In this document: one piece after another, positions 56,536-64,000 of the stretch
How positions within the stretch are numbered: the stretch's first letter is position 1
Layout of the letters: each line of letters begins with the position of its first letter
Position numbers and translations under genes: made by a program
Assembly: GCA_964439835.1 (NCBI GenBank)
Contig: CAYTPQ010000007.1
Coordinates: forward strand, 1 to 64,000
Source: JAGNLM01 sp964439835
GTDB lineage: Bacteria > Pseudomonadota > Gammaproteobacteria > JAABTG01
Length of the DNA stretch: 64,000 nt
Direction of reading: 5' to 3'
The notes under the pieces: generated by a model
Databases searched by the model: none
The model's input: the letters and a program-made list of their open reading frames with translations, nothing else
Told to the model about the DNA's origin: nothing

Positions 56536-58707
56536 ATGAAAGCCGTTCTCGCCTGGCTGTCGCACATCAGCCTGTCGGCCCGGATCGTCGCCGGGCTCGC
56601 ACTGGGCGCGCTCACCGGGCTGTTCTTCGGCGAGGCGGCGGCGGTGCTGCAGCCGCTCGCCGACGTCTACATCCGCCTGATGCAGATGACGGTGCTGCCG
56701 TACCTGCTGATGGCGCTCATCATCGGCTTCGGCCAGCTCGAGGCCGGCGAGGCCAGGCAACTGGCGGTGCGGGGCGGCGTGCTGCTGCTGGTCACGCTCG
56801 GTCTCACCTTCGCCGTGATCGCGGCGATGCCCGCGGCCTTCCCGAGCGTTCAGACCGCCTCCTTCTTCAGCCACTCCCTGGTCGAGCCGAAGCAGCCGTT
56901 CTCGATTGCGGACGTGTATTTCACCGCGAACCCGTTTCACTCCCTGGCCAACGCCGTGGTGCCGGCGGTCGTGCTGTTCAGCTCGGCGATCGGGATCGGG
57001 CTGATCGGCCTGGAGGGCAAGGAACGCGTGCTGGGGGGACTGCGGGTCCTCAACGGGGCCATCGTGCGTATCACCAAGTTCGTCGTCGGCCTCACCCCCA
57101 TCGGCGTGTTCGCCATCGGTGCGGTGACGGCGGGCACGATGGCGCCGGAGACCTTTGCGCGGCTCGAGGTCTATTTCATCGCCTTCATCGCCGCCTCCCT
57201 GCTGCTGGCCTTCTGGATCCTGCCGCTGCTGGTCACCGCCCTGACGCCCTTCAGCTACCGCGAGGTCGTGGGCGTGGCGCGCGACGCACTGCTCACGGCG
57301 TTCGTGGCGAGCAACGCCTTCATCGTCCTGCCGATCCTGATCGAGCGCGCCAAGACGTTGCTGGAGAAGCGAGGGCTTCTGACGCCCGAGAGCGACGCCG
57401 CGGCGGAGGTGCTGGTACCGATCCTGTTCAACTTTCCGAACGCGGGACGGCTGCTGACGCTGCTGTTCATTCCGTTCGCGGCGTGGCTCGCGGGGAGTGC
57501 GTTGACCGCCACCGACTACTGGACCCTGCTCGTCGCCGGGGTGCCGAGCTACTTCGCCAAGGCGCAGGTGGCGCTGCCTTTTCTGATGGACCTGTTCGGG
57601 CTGCCGCACGACCTGTTCCAGCTCTATATCCCGACGACCATCATCGGCGGCAAGTTCGACTCGATGGTCACGGCGATGAACCTGCTCGCCTTCGCCTTGC
57701 TCGGCGCGGCGGCGATGGGCGGGTTTCTGAGGCTGAAGCGCGCGGCGCTACTGCGGGCCGGCCTCGGCATCCTCGCAGGCATTGCCGTCACGGTGCTGGC
57801 GGTCAGGTTGCTGCTCGGTCTGACCATCGACAGTGGCTACCACAAGGACGAGGCCCTCAAGCACATGCACCTGCCGCGGCACTCGGCGGAGGTGATCGTT
57901 CACAAGGACCGCGGCGGCGTGCGGCGTGACGAGGTGACGCTCCGGCGGGTCCAGGACCGGGGGACGCTGCGGATCGGATACGACGGCTCGAACCTGCCGT
58001 TCAGCTTCTTCAATGCCGACGGACAGCTCGTCGGGTTCGACGTCGAGCTCGGCGTCGCGCTTGCCGAGGCGCTCGGCGTGAAGGCCGAGTTCGTGCCCGT
58101 GCAGTGGGCTGAGCTCCAGACCGTGCTCGCCGACGGCCTCATCGACGTGATGCCGGGCGTCTGGTACCGGCCGTACTGGTTCTCTTCCCTGCGCCTCAGC
58201 GAGCCCTATCACGTTGGGACGATGGGCATCGTGGTGCGGGACGAGCGCCGGCACGAGTTCGCCAGCGTGGAGTCCCTGCGACGCAGCCGGGGCCTCCGGA
58301 TCGGTGTACCCCTGGACAGCTCGCAGGTTGCGTTCAGCGTCGCCCGCTATTTCGGCAAGGCGCCCGTCGAGCTCGTGCCCCTGCCGACGGCGGCGCCGTT
58401 CTTCGAGGGCCGGTACCCAGAGCTCGACGGCTACCTGATGCCCGCCGAAGGCGCGTCCGCCTGGACGCTGCTGCACCCCGAGCTCACGGTGGTCGTGCCG
58501 CAGCCCGACCCGGTGAAGATCCCGACCGGCTTCGGGCTGCCGCTGGACGCCCGTGACCTGGCCGACGCGGTCAATGAGTGGGTGGTATTCGCGACCAGCG
58601 AGGGCCTGGTGCAGCGCGCCCACGAGTACTGGGTGCTCGGCAGGGGTGCCGAGGAGAAGGGCCCGCGCTGGTCGATCCTGCGCGACGTCCTCGGCTGGGC
58701 GCACTGA
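56536..58707 (+). CDS. Dicarboxylate/amino-acid symporter fused to a solute-binding domain
   Basis: A 723-residue membrane protein. The first about 430 residues are a glutamate/dicarboxylate symporter of the DAACS family: NLLAFALLGAAAMGGF near the end, with helices and hairpins as in GltP, although the serine-rich and NMDGT motifs are replaced by FVASNAFIVLPILIER and TTIIGGKFDSMVTAMN. A linker helix leads to a family 3 solute-binding domain (about 460-700), RGTLRIGYDGSNLPFSFFN and GFDVELGVALAEALGV. The domain would face the periplasm and feed substrate to the transporter. The ATG at 56536 opens helix one. Changes in the ligand motifs mean the substrate is uncertain. Confidence 0.88.
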   Translation: MKAVLAWLSHISLSARIVAGLALGALTGLFFGEAAAVLQPLADVYIRLMQMTVLPYLLMALIIGFGQLEAGEARQLAVRGGVLLLVTLGLTFAVIAAMPAAFPSVQTASFFSHSLVEPKQPFSIADVYFTANPFHSLANAVVPAVVLFSSAIGIGLIGLEGKERVLGGLRVLNGAIVRITKFVVGLTPIGVFAIGAVTAGTMAPETFARLEVYFIAFIAASLLLAFWILPLLVTALTPFSYREVVGVARDALLTAFVASNAFIVLPILIERAKTLLEKRGLLTPESDAAAEVLVPILFNFPNAGRLLTLLFIPFAAWLAGSALTATDYWTLLVAGVPSYFAKAQVALPFLMDLFGLPHDLFQLYIPTTIIGGKFDSMVTAMNLLAFALLGAAAMGGFLRLKRAALLRAGLGILAGIAVTVLAVRLLLGLTIDSGYHKDEALKHMHLPRHSAEVIVHKDRGGVRRDEVTLRRVQDRGTLRIGYDGSNLPFSFFNADGQLVGFDVELGVALAEALGVKAEFVPVQWAELQTVLADGLIDVMPGVWYRPYWFSSLRLSEPYHVGTMGIVVRDERRHEFASVESLRRSRGLRIGVPLDSSQVAFSVARYFGKAPVELVPLPTAAPFFEGRYPELDGYLMPAEGASAWTLLHPELTVVVPQPDPVKIPTGFGLPLDARDLADAVNEWVVFATSEGLVQRAHEYWVLGRGAEEKGPRWSILRDVLGWAH

Positions 58708-58743
58708 ACCGCGCGAGCCGGTAGGCCGCGGGCCAGGGCGCGG

Positions 58744-59403
58744 TTACTGCGGGCAGATCTTGCGCTGCTGCTCGGCGCTGATCTTCAGCGCCGGGTCGAT
58801 CCGAAAGCTCGCGAGCTTGCCGTCGATCCACTGGTCGCAGCCGCCGCTGCCGCAGGGCGCGTTGTTCCGCGCCTTGTGCCAGTAGGCCTTCGCCTTGCTC
58901 CGGGGCCAGTCGCAGAACTGCATCAGGGCCATCGCCGATACGGCGCCGGAGGAGTGCACGCCCCACATGCAGTGGACGAGCAGGGGCCCCTTGCCGGGGT
59001 TCTCGATCACCGAGTGGATCTCTCGCATGATGTCCTCGGCGTTGGAGGATGTGCCCTTCTCGTAGTCGAAGGTCCTGCCGCCGCAGCTCGTCTTGCCGAA
59101 CTGCGTCTTGCTGCCGAAGTCGACGTAGCGAGCGCCGGAGAACCCCGCTTCGCAGAGCGCCGTGCGCTGGGCCCCGGAGAGTCCGGTGCGGGCCTTGTCG
59201 CCGCCCTTGAACCCGGCGCGGTAGAGCACCCCGTCGAGCACCGGACGCACGAACGCCAGGCCGGGCAGGCCACCGTCGCTGTTGGCGAGCATCTGCGACT
59301 CGGTCGGGCCGGCGTCACGGTGGGTGAAGTCGGCTCCCGCCGCGGGGCCGCTGGCGAGGTGAAGCGCGATCGCCGCAGCGGTCGCCAGGGTCTTGGTCGT
59401 CAT
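58744..59403 (-). CDS. Exported tyrosine phosphatase-like protein lacking the catalytic arginine
   Basis: A 219-residue exported protein. The signal peptide spans about 1-24 (ending AAGAD). The PTP-like fold includes GLAFVRPVLDGVLYRAGFKG and the P-loop region VHCMWGVHSSGAVSAMALMQ. In active enzymes the loop is HCX5R; here the cysteine is present but the arginine position is serine (HCMWGVHS). So it probably binds phosphate or another ligand without the normal reaction, or uses another residue. Six cysteines suggest disulfides. ATG 59403 opens the signal peptide. It is convergent with the symporter gene and 101 bp from the next minus-strand gene. Confidence 0.75.
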   Translation of the reverse strand: MTTKTLATAAAIALHLASGPAAGADFTHRDAGPTESQMLANSDGGLPGLAFVRPVLDGVLYRAGFKGGDKARTGLSGAQRTALCEAGFSGARYVDFGSKTQFGKTSCGGRTFDYEKGTSSNAEDIMREIHSVIENPGKGPLLVHCMWGVHSSGAVSAMALMQFCDWPRSKAKAYWHKARNNAPCGSGGCDQWIDGKLASFRIDPALKISAEQQRKICPQ

Positions 59404-59504
59404 CGATGAACCTCGTATCGAATTGCTGTGTTGCCTCAACTCGGGCTCGGCGGCGCGCCAAGCGGCGCCCGCTTCTCGCTGGGCGCGCTTGGCCGGCGTG
59501 GCGG

Positions 59505-60938
59505 TCAGAACCCACCCCCGGTGCGGAAGCCGCCTCCACCACCGCCCCGGCCGCCGCCACCCCAGCCGGCGCCGCCGCCCCGGCCCGGTCCGCCGCCCCA
59601 GACCGAGCCCCGGCCGAAGCCGCCGGAGCCGAAGGTCGGGTTGGCCCGCTGGGGGCGATAGCGCTGCTGTTGCTCCAGCACCCGCCAGAGGCCGTCGCGG
59701 TCGAGCAGCCCGCTCAGGAAGTTCGCGAGCATCACGCCGAGCAGCGAGCCGTCGGCGAAGACCGAGTCGCCGCGGTCGTACTGGCGCCGCTTGAAGTCGG
59801 CGCGCAGGGACTCGATCTGCTGGAGCCGCGCGAGGTGCTGCTGGGTGGAGCGCTTGAGCTCGCCGAGCGAGACCTGCAGGGCCTGCTCCTGCTGCTCGCG
59901 GTCGAGCAGCCGGGCGATGACCAGGTCGTCCTCGGGGAAGGGCGTGGCCTGGGCGTCGCGGCGCAGCGCCCGCAGATCTTCACGCTGGAACTCGGAGGCC
60001 AAGTACTCGACCGCCTTCCGATAGGCGTCGTCCTCGCCGGCGGCGAAGTCGGCCTTCTCGTCCTGCAGGCGCTGGTAGGCCACGGCAGTCTCCTCGATGC
60101 GGGCGTCGATCGCATCGAGCCGCTCCCGCTCGCTGGCACGGGCGGCCTCCAGGGCCGGAATGCCGTCCGCCTCGCGGGCCTGCTCGTCGAGGCGCCGCAG
60201 GGCCTCGATGGCCTGCTCGGCAGCACCCCGAACCACCCGGGCGTGCTCGCGCAGCCGCAGCGGGATCTCCTGCAGGCGCGCGTAGTTTGCGCGGGCGTCG
60301 TCGTAGCCGACCAGGCGGGCCACCTTGCCGTCGAGCCAACGGGTGAGGCCGGTGGCCCGGTACTCGGGCAAGCCGTAGCGCCGCTCCCACAGGTACGTGA
60401 AGAGCGGGTCGTCGCGGTAGGACTGGCCCTTCTGCCCGAGCTCCTGCTCGCTCTGGGAGGCCTTGTCCTCGGCGTGGCGGGCGATGCGCTCGGCCTCGCG
60501 GGTGCGGTCCTGTTGCTCCCGGTAGGCAGGCTCCGCCTCCAGCCGTGCCTGGGTGGCCGCTTCGGCCGCGTCCACCACGGCGGAGGCCTTTTCGAGCGCC
60601 TCGGCCTGGGTCGCGCGCTCGGCTTCGAGCGTGCTGCGCTGCCGCGAGGTGGCCTCGATACGCTCGTCGAGCGCGGCCAGGGCCGCCGGACGCGAGGCGA
60701 GCAGGGCGGCGGCCTGACGGTCGGCCTCGTCCAGGCCGGCGACGAGGCGTCCCGCCGCCATCATCCCGACGCGCAGCCGGGCCAGCTCCCGGAAGTCCTC
60801 CGCGCGGGCCCTGGCCAGTTCGAGGAGCTGATTGCTCGCCGCCTGGATACGCTGATCGATCTCATCGATCGCGTGCCGCTCCTGGCCGAGCGCACGGTCA
60901 ATCTGGAGGAGGGCTTCGGGCCCGCTCAGCATCGCCAT
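59505..60938 (-). CDS. Coiled-coil protein with glycine-rich C-terminus
   Basis: A 477-residue soluble protein, third gene of an operon. Nearly all of residues 10-400 are charged and alanine-rich with heptad spacing (for example LGELKRSTQQHLARLQQIES), which indicates long coiled coils. A less regular part near 185-240 includes YRDDPLFTYLWERRYGLPEY. The last about 45 residues are glycine/arginine/phenylalanine-rich (GGGGRGGGGGGFRTGGGF), a low-complexity tail. No signal peptide or membrane helix. The start is ATG 60938, 4 bp after the second gene. I do not know its function; with its neighbours it may form a membrane-linked structural or trafficking complex. Confidence 0.7.
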   Translation of the reverse strand: MAMLSGPEALLQIDRALGQERHAIDEIDQRIQAASNQLLELARARAEDFRELARLRVGMMAAGRLVAGLDEADRQAAALLASRPAALAALDERIEATSRQRSTLEAERATQAEALEKASAVVDAAEAATQARLEAEPAYREQQDRTREAERIARHAEDKASQSEQELGQKGQSYRDDPLFTYLWERRYGLPEYRATGLTRWLDGKVARLVGYDDARANYARLQEIPLRLREHARVVRGAAEQAIEALRRLDEQAREADGIPALEAARASERERLDAIDARIEETAVAYQRLQDEKADFAAGEDDAYRKAVEYLASEFQREDLRALRRDAQATPFPEDDLVIARLLDREQQEQALQVSLGELKRSTQQHLARLQQIESLRADFKRRQYDRGDSVFADGSLLGVMLANFLSGLLDRDGLWRVLEQQQRYRPQRANPTFGSGGFGRGSVWGGGPGRGGGAGWGGGGRGGGGGGFRTGGGF

Positions 60939-60942
60939 GGCA

Positions 60943-61854
60943 TCACCATCGGGTCACCGCCGCGCCGGTGGTGGGGACCTCGTAGTCCGGCTCCAGGTAG
61001 CCGCGGCGTTTCGCGCCGAAGCGATTGTTCTGGATGATCCCGTCGTCCTTTTTGTCCGCCGCGACCCGGCGGTACACCGACTCCGCGACGCGCAGCCCCC
61101 ACTGGGTCACCCGCTCGGCCTGGCCGGTTTCCTCGTTCGTCACCTGCACCGTCACCGGCGCGCCCTGCGCATCGAGCGCCTCGACGACGAGGTAGAAGTT
61201 CTGGGCGTCGGGGTTGTCGTCGGGGATGCGCCAGAAGCCCGAGCGCTCGCCGGGGCGCGAGACGATGCGCAGGGTGTACTCCTGCTCCAGGGTGGACCGC
61301 AGCTCCTCGAGTGCCGCCCGCATCTTCCGCGCGACCTTCTCGTCGCCGTCACGCAGCGCGGCCTGGGCCGTGGCGAGATAGCTGCCGGCACGCTCCCGCG
61401 CCGGCTCCGCCCGGGCGAGGGCCAAGACCGCACCGTGCAGGGCGGTGAGCTCGCCGGGCAACGCCGCCCGCGGCGCGACCACCGTCGCGTAGTAGGCCCC
61501 CCACGCGACGCCCAGGCCCACGACCCCCGCAAGCAGCCACCGACCCCAGGTGCGCCGGCGGACGTAGAGGCGCGCCAGGCGGGTTGCGAGGCTCGGCGCC
61601 GGGGGCTTGTAGACGAAGCGGTCCTCCCGGAGCGCCGCCACCCCTTCGTCCAGGACGTGGTCCGGGACCTCGATCCCTTGGGCGCGGTAGATCTTGCGCA
61701 GACGCTCCCTGAGGTCGAGCGCCCGGCCCTCCTCGTCGAGCTCGCGCTCGACCAGCTGCTGGCGCCGGCGCAGGGTGTCGACGACGTCCATCGCCAGCAT
61801 GACGTCGTCCAGGGGCGGCCTGGGCGCCGCCGGTGCCTGGGCCTCGACGCTCAC
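60943..61854 (-). CDS. DUF6384-like single-pass membrane protein
   Basis: A 303-residue protein, second gene of the operon. The N-terminal part (about 12-90) is helical and charged: LDDVMLAMDVVDTLRRRQQL and RERLRKIYRAQGIEVPDHVL. One membrane helix follows (about 107-125), WLLAGVVGLGVAWGAYYATV, then a coiled helical region and a C-terminal beta-rich domain, GERSGFWRIPDDNPDAQNFY and GAPVTVQVTNEETGQAERVT, predicted to be outside. It resembles DUF6384 proteins, as far as I recall. The start overlaps the stop of the first gene by 4 bp (ATGA). It probably anchors the complex in the inner membrane. Confidence 0.7.
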   Translation of the reverse strand: MSVEAQAPAAPRPPLDDVMLAMDVVDTLRRRQQLVERELDEEGRALDLRERLRKIYRAQGIEVPDHVLDEGVAALREDRFVYKPPAPSLATRLARLYVRRRTWGRWLLAGVVGLGVAWGAYYATVVAPRAALPGELTALHGAVLALARAEPARERAGSYLATAQAALRDGDEKVARKMRAALEELRSTLEQEYTLRIVSRPGERSGFWRIPDDNPDAQNFYLVVEALDAQGAPVTVQVTNEETGQAERVTQWGLRVAESVYRRVAADKKDDGIIQNNRFGAKRRGYLEPDYEVPTTGAAVTRW

Positions 61855-63029
61855 GGGGCGGGTGCCGGCAGGGCCTTGCCCTCCTCGGCGAGGCGCGCCA
61901 TCCGCCGCTTGCCGTCTTCCACCGCCGTGCGGATCTCCTCCGCATTCTGGGTGCTCTGCTTGCGCATCTCCTCGATGATCTCGCGCGAGCGGGTCTGCCA
62001 GGTGACGACCGAGTCGACCAGCTTCTTGACCGCCTCGGCGCGGATGGTCGGACCGTAGCCTGCGCGCACCGCCGCCTCCTGGACCTTGCCGCCGATCTCG
62101 GCGAGGTCTTCAAGCGAGCGGCTCATCCCCTCCTTCATGGCCTCCAGCGTCTGGGTGCTCTCGTGCAGGCCGAACATGCCGGTGTAGGTGGCGCTCAGCG
62201 CGGTCAGCACGACCTCGTTGGTGCTGAAGAAGCTCACCGCCTGGGCGTAGACCCGGTCCTTCGCGTTGGTGGTCTGGAGCAGGCGGGCCATGACCACCTC
62301 GGAGGTGTTGTAGCTGATGGTCAGGTTGTCGGAGAGGTCCTTCGCGATCTGGTAGCGCTTCTCCGTGTCCTGGAGCGCGCGCACCTTCTCGTCCCGCGCC
62401 ATCTCGAGCCGCGCCCGCTCGGCCGGGTCCTGCCCCGAGAAGGCCTCCAGGGCCTGCATCGCCCCCTGCACCTCGGCCCGGGCGGCCTCGAGCGCGGCCT
62501 CGGCCTTCTTCAACACCTCGAGCGCCAACACCTCGGACTGCTTCAGCGCGCCGCGGAAGTCCTGGTAGGCATTCAGGATGGTCTGCTCGCGCGCCACCTG
62601 GTCGCGGGTCGCCCGGGTGACCTCGAGATAGGTCCCCTTGATCTTGTCGAAGCGGTCGGCGATGTCGCCCCGGGTCACCTTCATCCAGACGTTGCTGAGG
62701 CGCTCGAAGGTGTCGAGCTGGCCGTCCTCGATCTGCTTCACCATCGCCTTGGCGTCGTCCCGGATGCTGTTGAAGGCGTTGACGATGGTCTCGTAGCGTT
62801 GACCGACGTCCATGGCCCGGACCTGCTCGCGGACCACCTCGTTGAAGAGCGACGCCTGGCTCAGGGTCCGGGCGATGGCCACCACCCGCTCCTCGTCGAG
62901 GTGCGTGATCGCGTTGAGGAGGGCGACGATGGGGGCTTCCTCGGACTTGCCTTCCGGCAGCAGCCCGAGGCTGTGCAGCCCGCTCATGGCCTTCTCCAGG
63001 TACTGCATCGGCGAACTGCTGACGGTCAT
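61851..63029 (-). CDS. Coiled-coil protein of an uncharacterised family, first gene of the operon
   Basis: A 392-residue soluble protein. Conserved-looking segments, in order, are VVAIARTLSQASLFNEVVRE, QRYETIVNAFNSIRDDAKAM, TRGDIADRFDKIKGTYLEVT, KRYQIAKDLSDNLTISYNTS and FFSTNEVVLTALSATYTGMF. The rest is coiled coil. Homologues are often labelled cell-surface protein without evidence, and I know of no function. I chose ATG 63029 because CCCCGGAGGAGACCCA precedes it; the longer frame (start 63134) has no ribosome site and would cover the predicted promoter. An inverted repeat and a TAnnnT box lie upstream in this orientation. The operon continues with two membrane or coiled-coil genes. Confidence 0.75.
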   Translation of the reverse strand: MTVSSSPMQYLEKAMSGLHSLGLLPEGKSEEAPIVALLNAITHLDEERVVAIARTLSQASLFNEVVREQVRAMDVGQRYETIVNAFNSIRDDAKAMVKQIEDGQLDTFERLSNVWMKVTRGDIADRFDKIKGTYLEVTRATRDQVAREQTILNAYQDFRGALKQSEVLALEVLKKAEAALEAARAEVQGAMQALEAFSGQDPAERARLEMARDEKVRALQDTEKRYQIAKDLSDNLTISYNTSEVVMARLLQTTNAKDRVYAQAVSFFSTNEVVLTALSATYTGMFGLHESTQTLEAMKEGMSRSLEDLAEIGGKVQEAAVRAGYGPTIRAEAVKKLVDSVVTWQTRSREIIEEMRKQSTQNAEEIRTAVEDGKRRMARLAEEGKALPAPAP

Positions 63030-63353
63030 TGGGTCTCCTCCGGGGTCGTGGACCGGTGCCTCTGCGGGCGCCTGTCGGTCGGGGCTGGAACCGCTCCGCC
63101 TTGGGGGCAGGCTATCCAAGTCCAGGTCTGCCATCTGTCCGGCGCTTCATGTAAGGGAATCCCTGATGGCCGCTCCGGGGCTCGCGGTTACGCCGACAGC
63201 TCCTTCGGGACGAACCGGGCGAGCAGCCTGGTGGCAGCGCCGATCGCCCTCTCCGCCACAGAGGATGTACAGCGATCATTGCGAGCCGGATCGCTGGGTA
63301 GATCTCTCTGACCGTCACCCCACCGGGGGATTGCCTCCCGTCACCGCAAGCCC
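63030..63353. other. Intergenic region with inverted repeat and hairpin
   Basis: 324 bp between the first operon gene and the sigma-54 regulator gene. It contains inverted repeat copy 10 (63150-63168) and a perfect 8-bp stem CAGCGATC/GATCGCTG (63271-63297 approximately) downstream of the regulator. No gene was seen. Confidence 0.5.
63150..63168. promoter_or_regulatory. 19-bp inverted repeat, copy 10
   Basis: TGTAAGG-GAATC-CCTGATG. On the minus strand it reads CATCAGG-GATTC-CCTTACA, so the perfect half lies toward the operon at 63029. TAGCCT (63109-63114, minus strand) follows after exactly 35 bp, as in copies 4 and 9. Confidence 0.65.
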
Positions 63354-64000
63354 TTAACCGTCCTCCGGTTCTCCGCGGGGATCGATGGATAGGCGCTTGA
63401 GCTTTTGCCACAGGCCCTTGCGGGTCACCCCCAGCGCGGCGGCCGTGGCGCTCATTCTGCCACCGTGGTCGGCGAGGCAGCGGGCGACGTAGTCCCGCTC
63501 GCAGGCCGCCAGATACTCCGTCAGGCTTTGTGCGGGCAACGGTCGGGGCGGGCCTGCTGCCACGCCGGGGCCGAAGAGGCCCCGTGCCGTCAGCGGACCG
63601 TTCTCGGCCAGGGCGCACGCGCGCTGCAAGACATGCTTCAGCTCGCGCACGTTGCCCGGCCAGGGCCAGGCGAGGAGCGCCTGTTCCGCGTCCGGGTTCA
63701 GTCTGCGCACGGCCCCCCCTTGCTCGGCCGCGAAGTCGGCCAGGATCTGGCGCGCGAGCCAGAGGATGTCCTCGCGCCGCTCACGCAGGGGCGGGACGTG
63801 GATATGCACCACGTTCACCCGGTAGTAAAGGTCCTCCCGGAACTGCCCCCGCTCGACCCTCGCGCGCAGGTCCTCGTGGGTCGCGCAGACGAGGCGCACG
63901 CGTACGGCCACGGGCCGCTCGCCGCCGACCCGCACGACGGTCCGCTCCTGGAGGACGCGCAGCAGCCGCGATTGCAGCGGCAAGGCCATGTCGCCCACCT
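63354..64000 (-). CDS. Sigma-54 enhancer-binding regulator, C-terminal part (cut by window edge)
   Basis: The last about 215 residues of an NtrC-family regulator whose start lies beyond the window. The visible part of the AAA+ domain begins at GDMALPLQSRLLRVLQER and has REDLYYRVNVVHIHVPPLRE and WPWPGNVRELKHVLQRA with the sensor residues. A linker precedes the Fis-type helix-turn-helix, HGGRMSATAAALGVTRKGLW, and a short acidic end. The GAFTGA loop and any receiver domain are outside. It is upstream of, and on the same strand as, the coiled-coil operon, with a copy of the inverted repeat between. It is one candidate regulator for the repeat, but nothing proves this. Confidence 0.88.
   Translation of the reverse strand, partial: VGDMALPLQSRLLRVLQERTVVRVGGERPVAVRVRLVCATHEDLRARVERGQFREDLYYRVNVVHIHVPPLRERREDILWLARQILADFAAEQGGAVRRLNPDAEQALLAWPWPGNVRELKHVLQRACALAENGPLTARGLFGPGVAAGPPRPLPAQSLTEYLAACERDYVARCLADHGGRMSATAAALGVTRKGLWQKLKRLSIDPRGEPEDG

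Noticed and set aside
63271..63297. Perfect stem CAGCGATC/GATCGCTG as a rho-independent terminator
   Set aside because: It is positioned downstream of the regulator gene but has an 11-base loop and no U-tract, so it is only noted.

Overview
The window is about 64 kb of GC-rich DNA (near 69% by eye) with dense, mostly operonic genes. The gene set is gammaproteobacterial in style: OxyR with rubrerythrin, a seven-subunit-type Mrp antiporter, TonB receptor/YfiR/kinase modules, PEP-CTERM proteins and sigma-54 regulators. A free-living environmental bacterium, perhaps of the sulfur-oxidising or purple-sulfur kind, is my best guess; no rRNA or tRNA is present to settle it. No complete mobile element, CRISPR array or replication origin was seen.

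Layout. 0-6 kb: a fused pabB/pabC folate gene, then oxyR-DUF6394-potassium channel transcribed leftwards, divergent from rubrerythrin, with a near-consensus OxyR operator between them; then DUF3501. 6.4-12.3 kb: an mrp Na+/H+ antiporter operon in which subunits A and B are fused. 12.3-14.1 kb: small housekeeping or stress genes (GlsB-like, YaiI, lipocalin). 14.2-20 kb: a SulP anion transporter with an unusual insertion plus a companion soluble protein, preceded by a near-perfect sigma-54 promoter, divergent from a histidine kinase/NtrC-type regulator pair; three copies of TGTT-N9-AACA lie between. 20.3-24.1 kb: an orphan ECF sigma factor, a tandem-repeat secreted protein, a beta-lactamase-fold hydrolase and an OsmC protein. 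24.2-26.8 kb: gene remnants around an intact di-haem peroxidase.

26.9-36.1 kb: a YfiR/hybrid-kinase module whose TonB receptor is only a C-terminal stub, and a full-length paralogous receptor 3.4 kb away; between them lies a lower-GC stretch with a PEP-CTERM protein and a J-domain protein. 36.1-48.7 kb: many small exported proteins, a second PEP-CTERM protein, a 1003-residue autotransporter, and a REC-kinase/LuxR regulator pair. Several of the small proteins share domains. 48.8-59.4 kb: membrane and secreted proteins, including a candidate secreted kinase-like protein followed 3 bp later by a metallophosphoesterase, a nucleotide-transporter-like protein, an AAA ATPase and a symporter fused to a solute-binding domain. 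59.5-64 kb: a three-gene coiled-coil/membrane operon and the 3' part of another sigma-54 regulator gene.

The most interesting signal is not a gene. A 19-bp inverted repeat, TGTMMGG-N5-CCTKACR, occurs about ten times in intergenic DNA at 30.6-46.1 kb and once at 63.15 kb, upstream of PEP-CTERM proteins, the autotransporter, small exported proteins, a J-domain protein and the coiled-coil operon. In several copies a TAnnnT box follows at a nearly fixed distance of 34-35 bp. This looks like the operator of a cell-surface regulon; its regulator is not obvious in the window.
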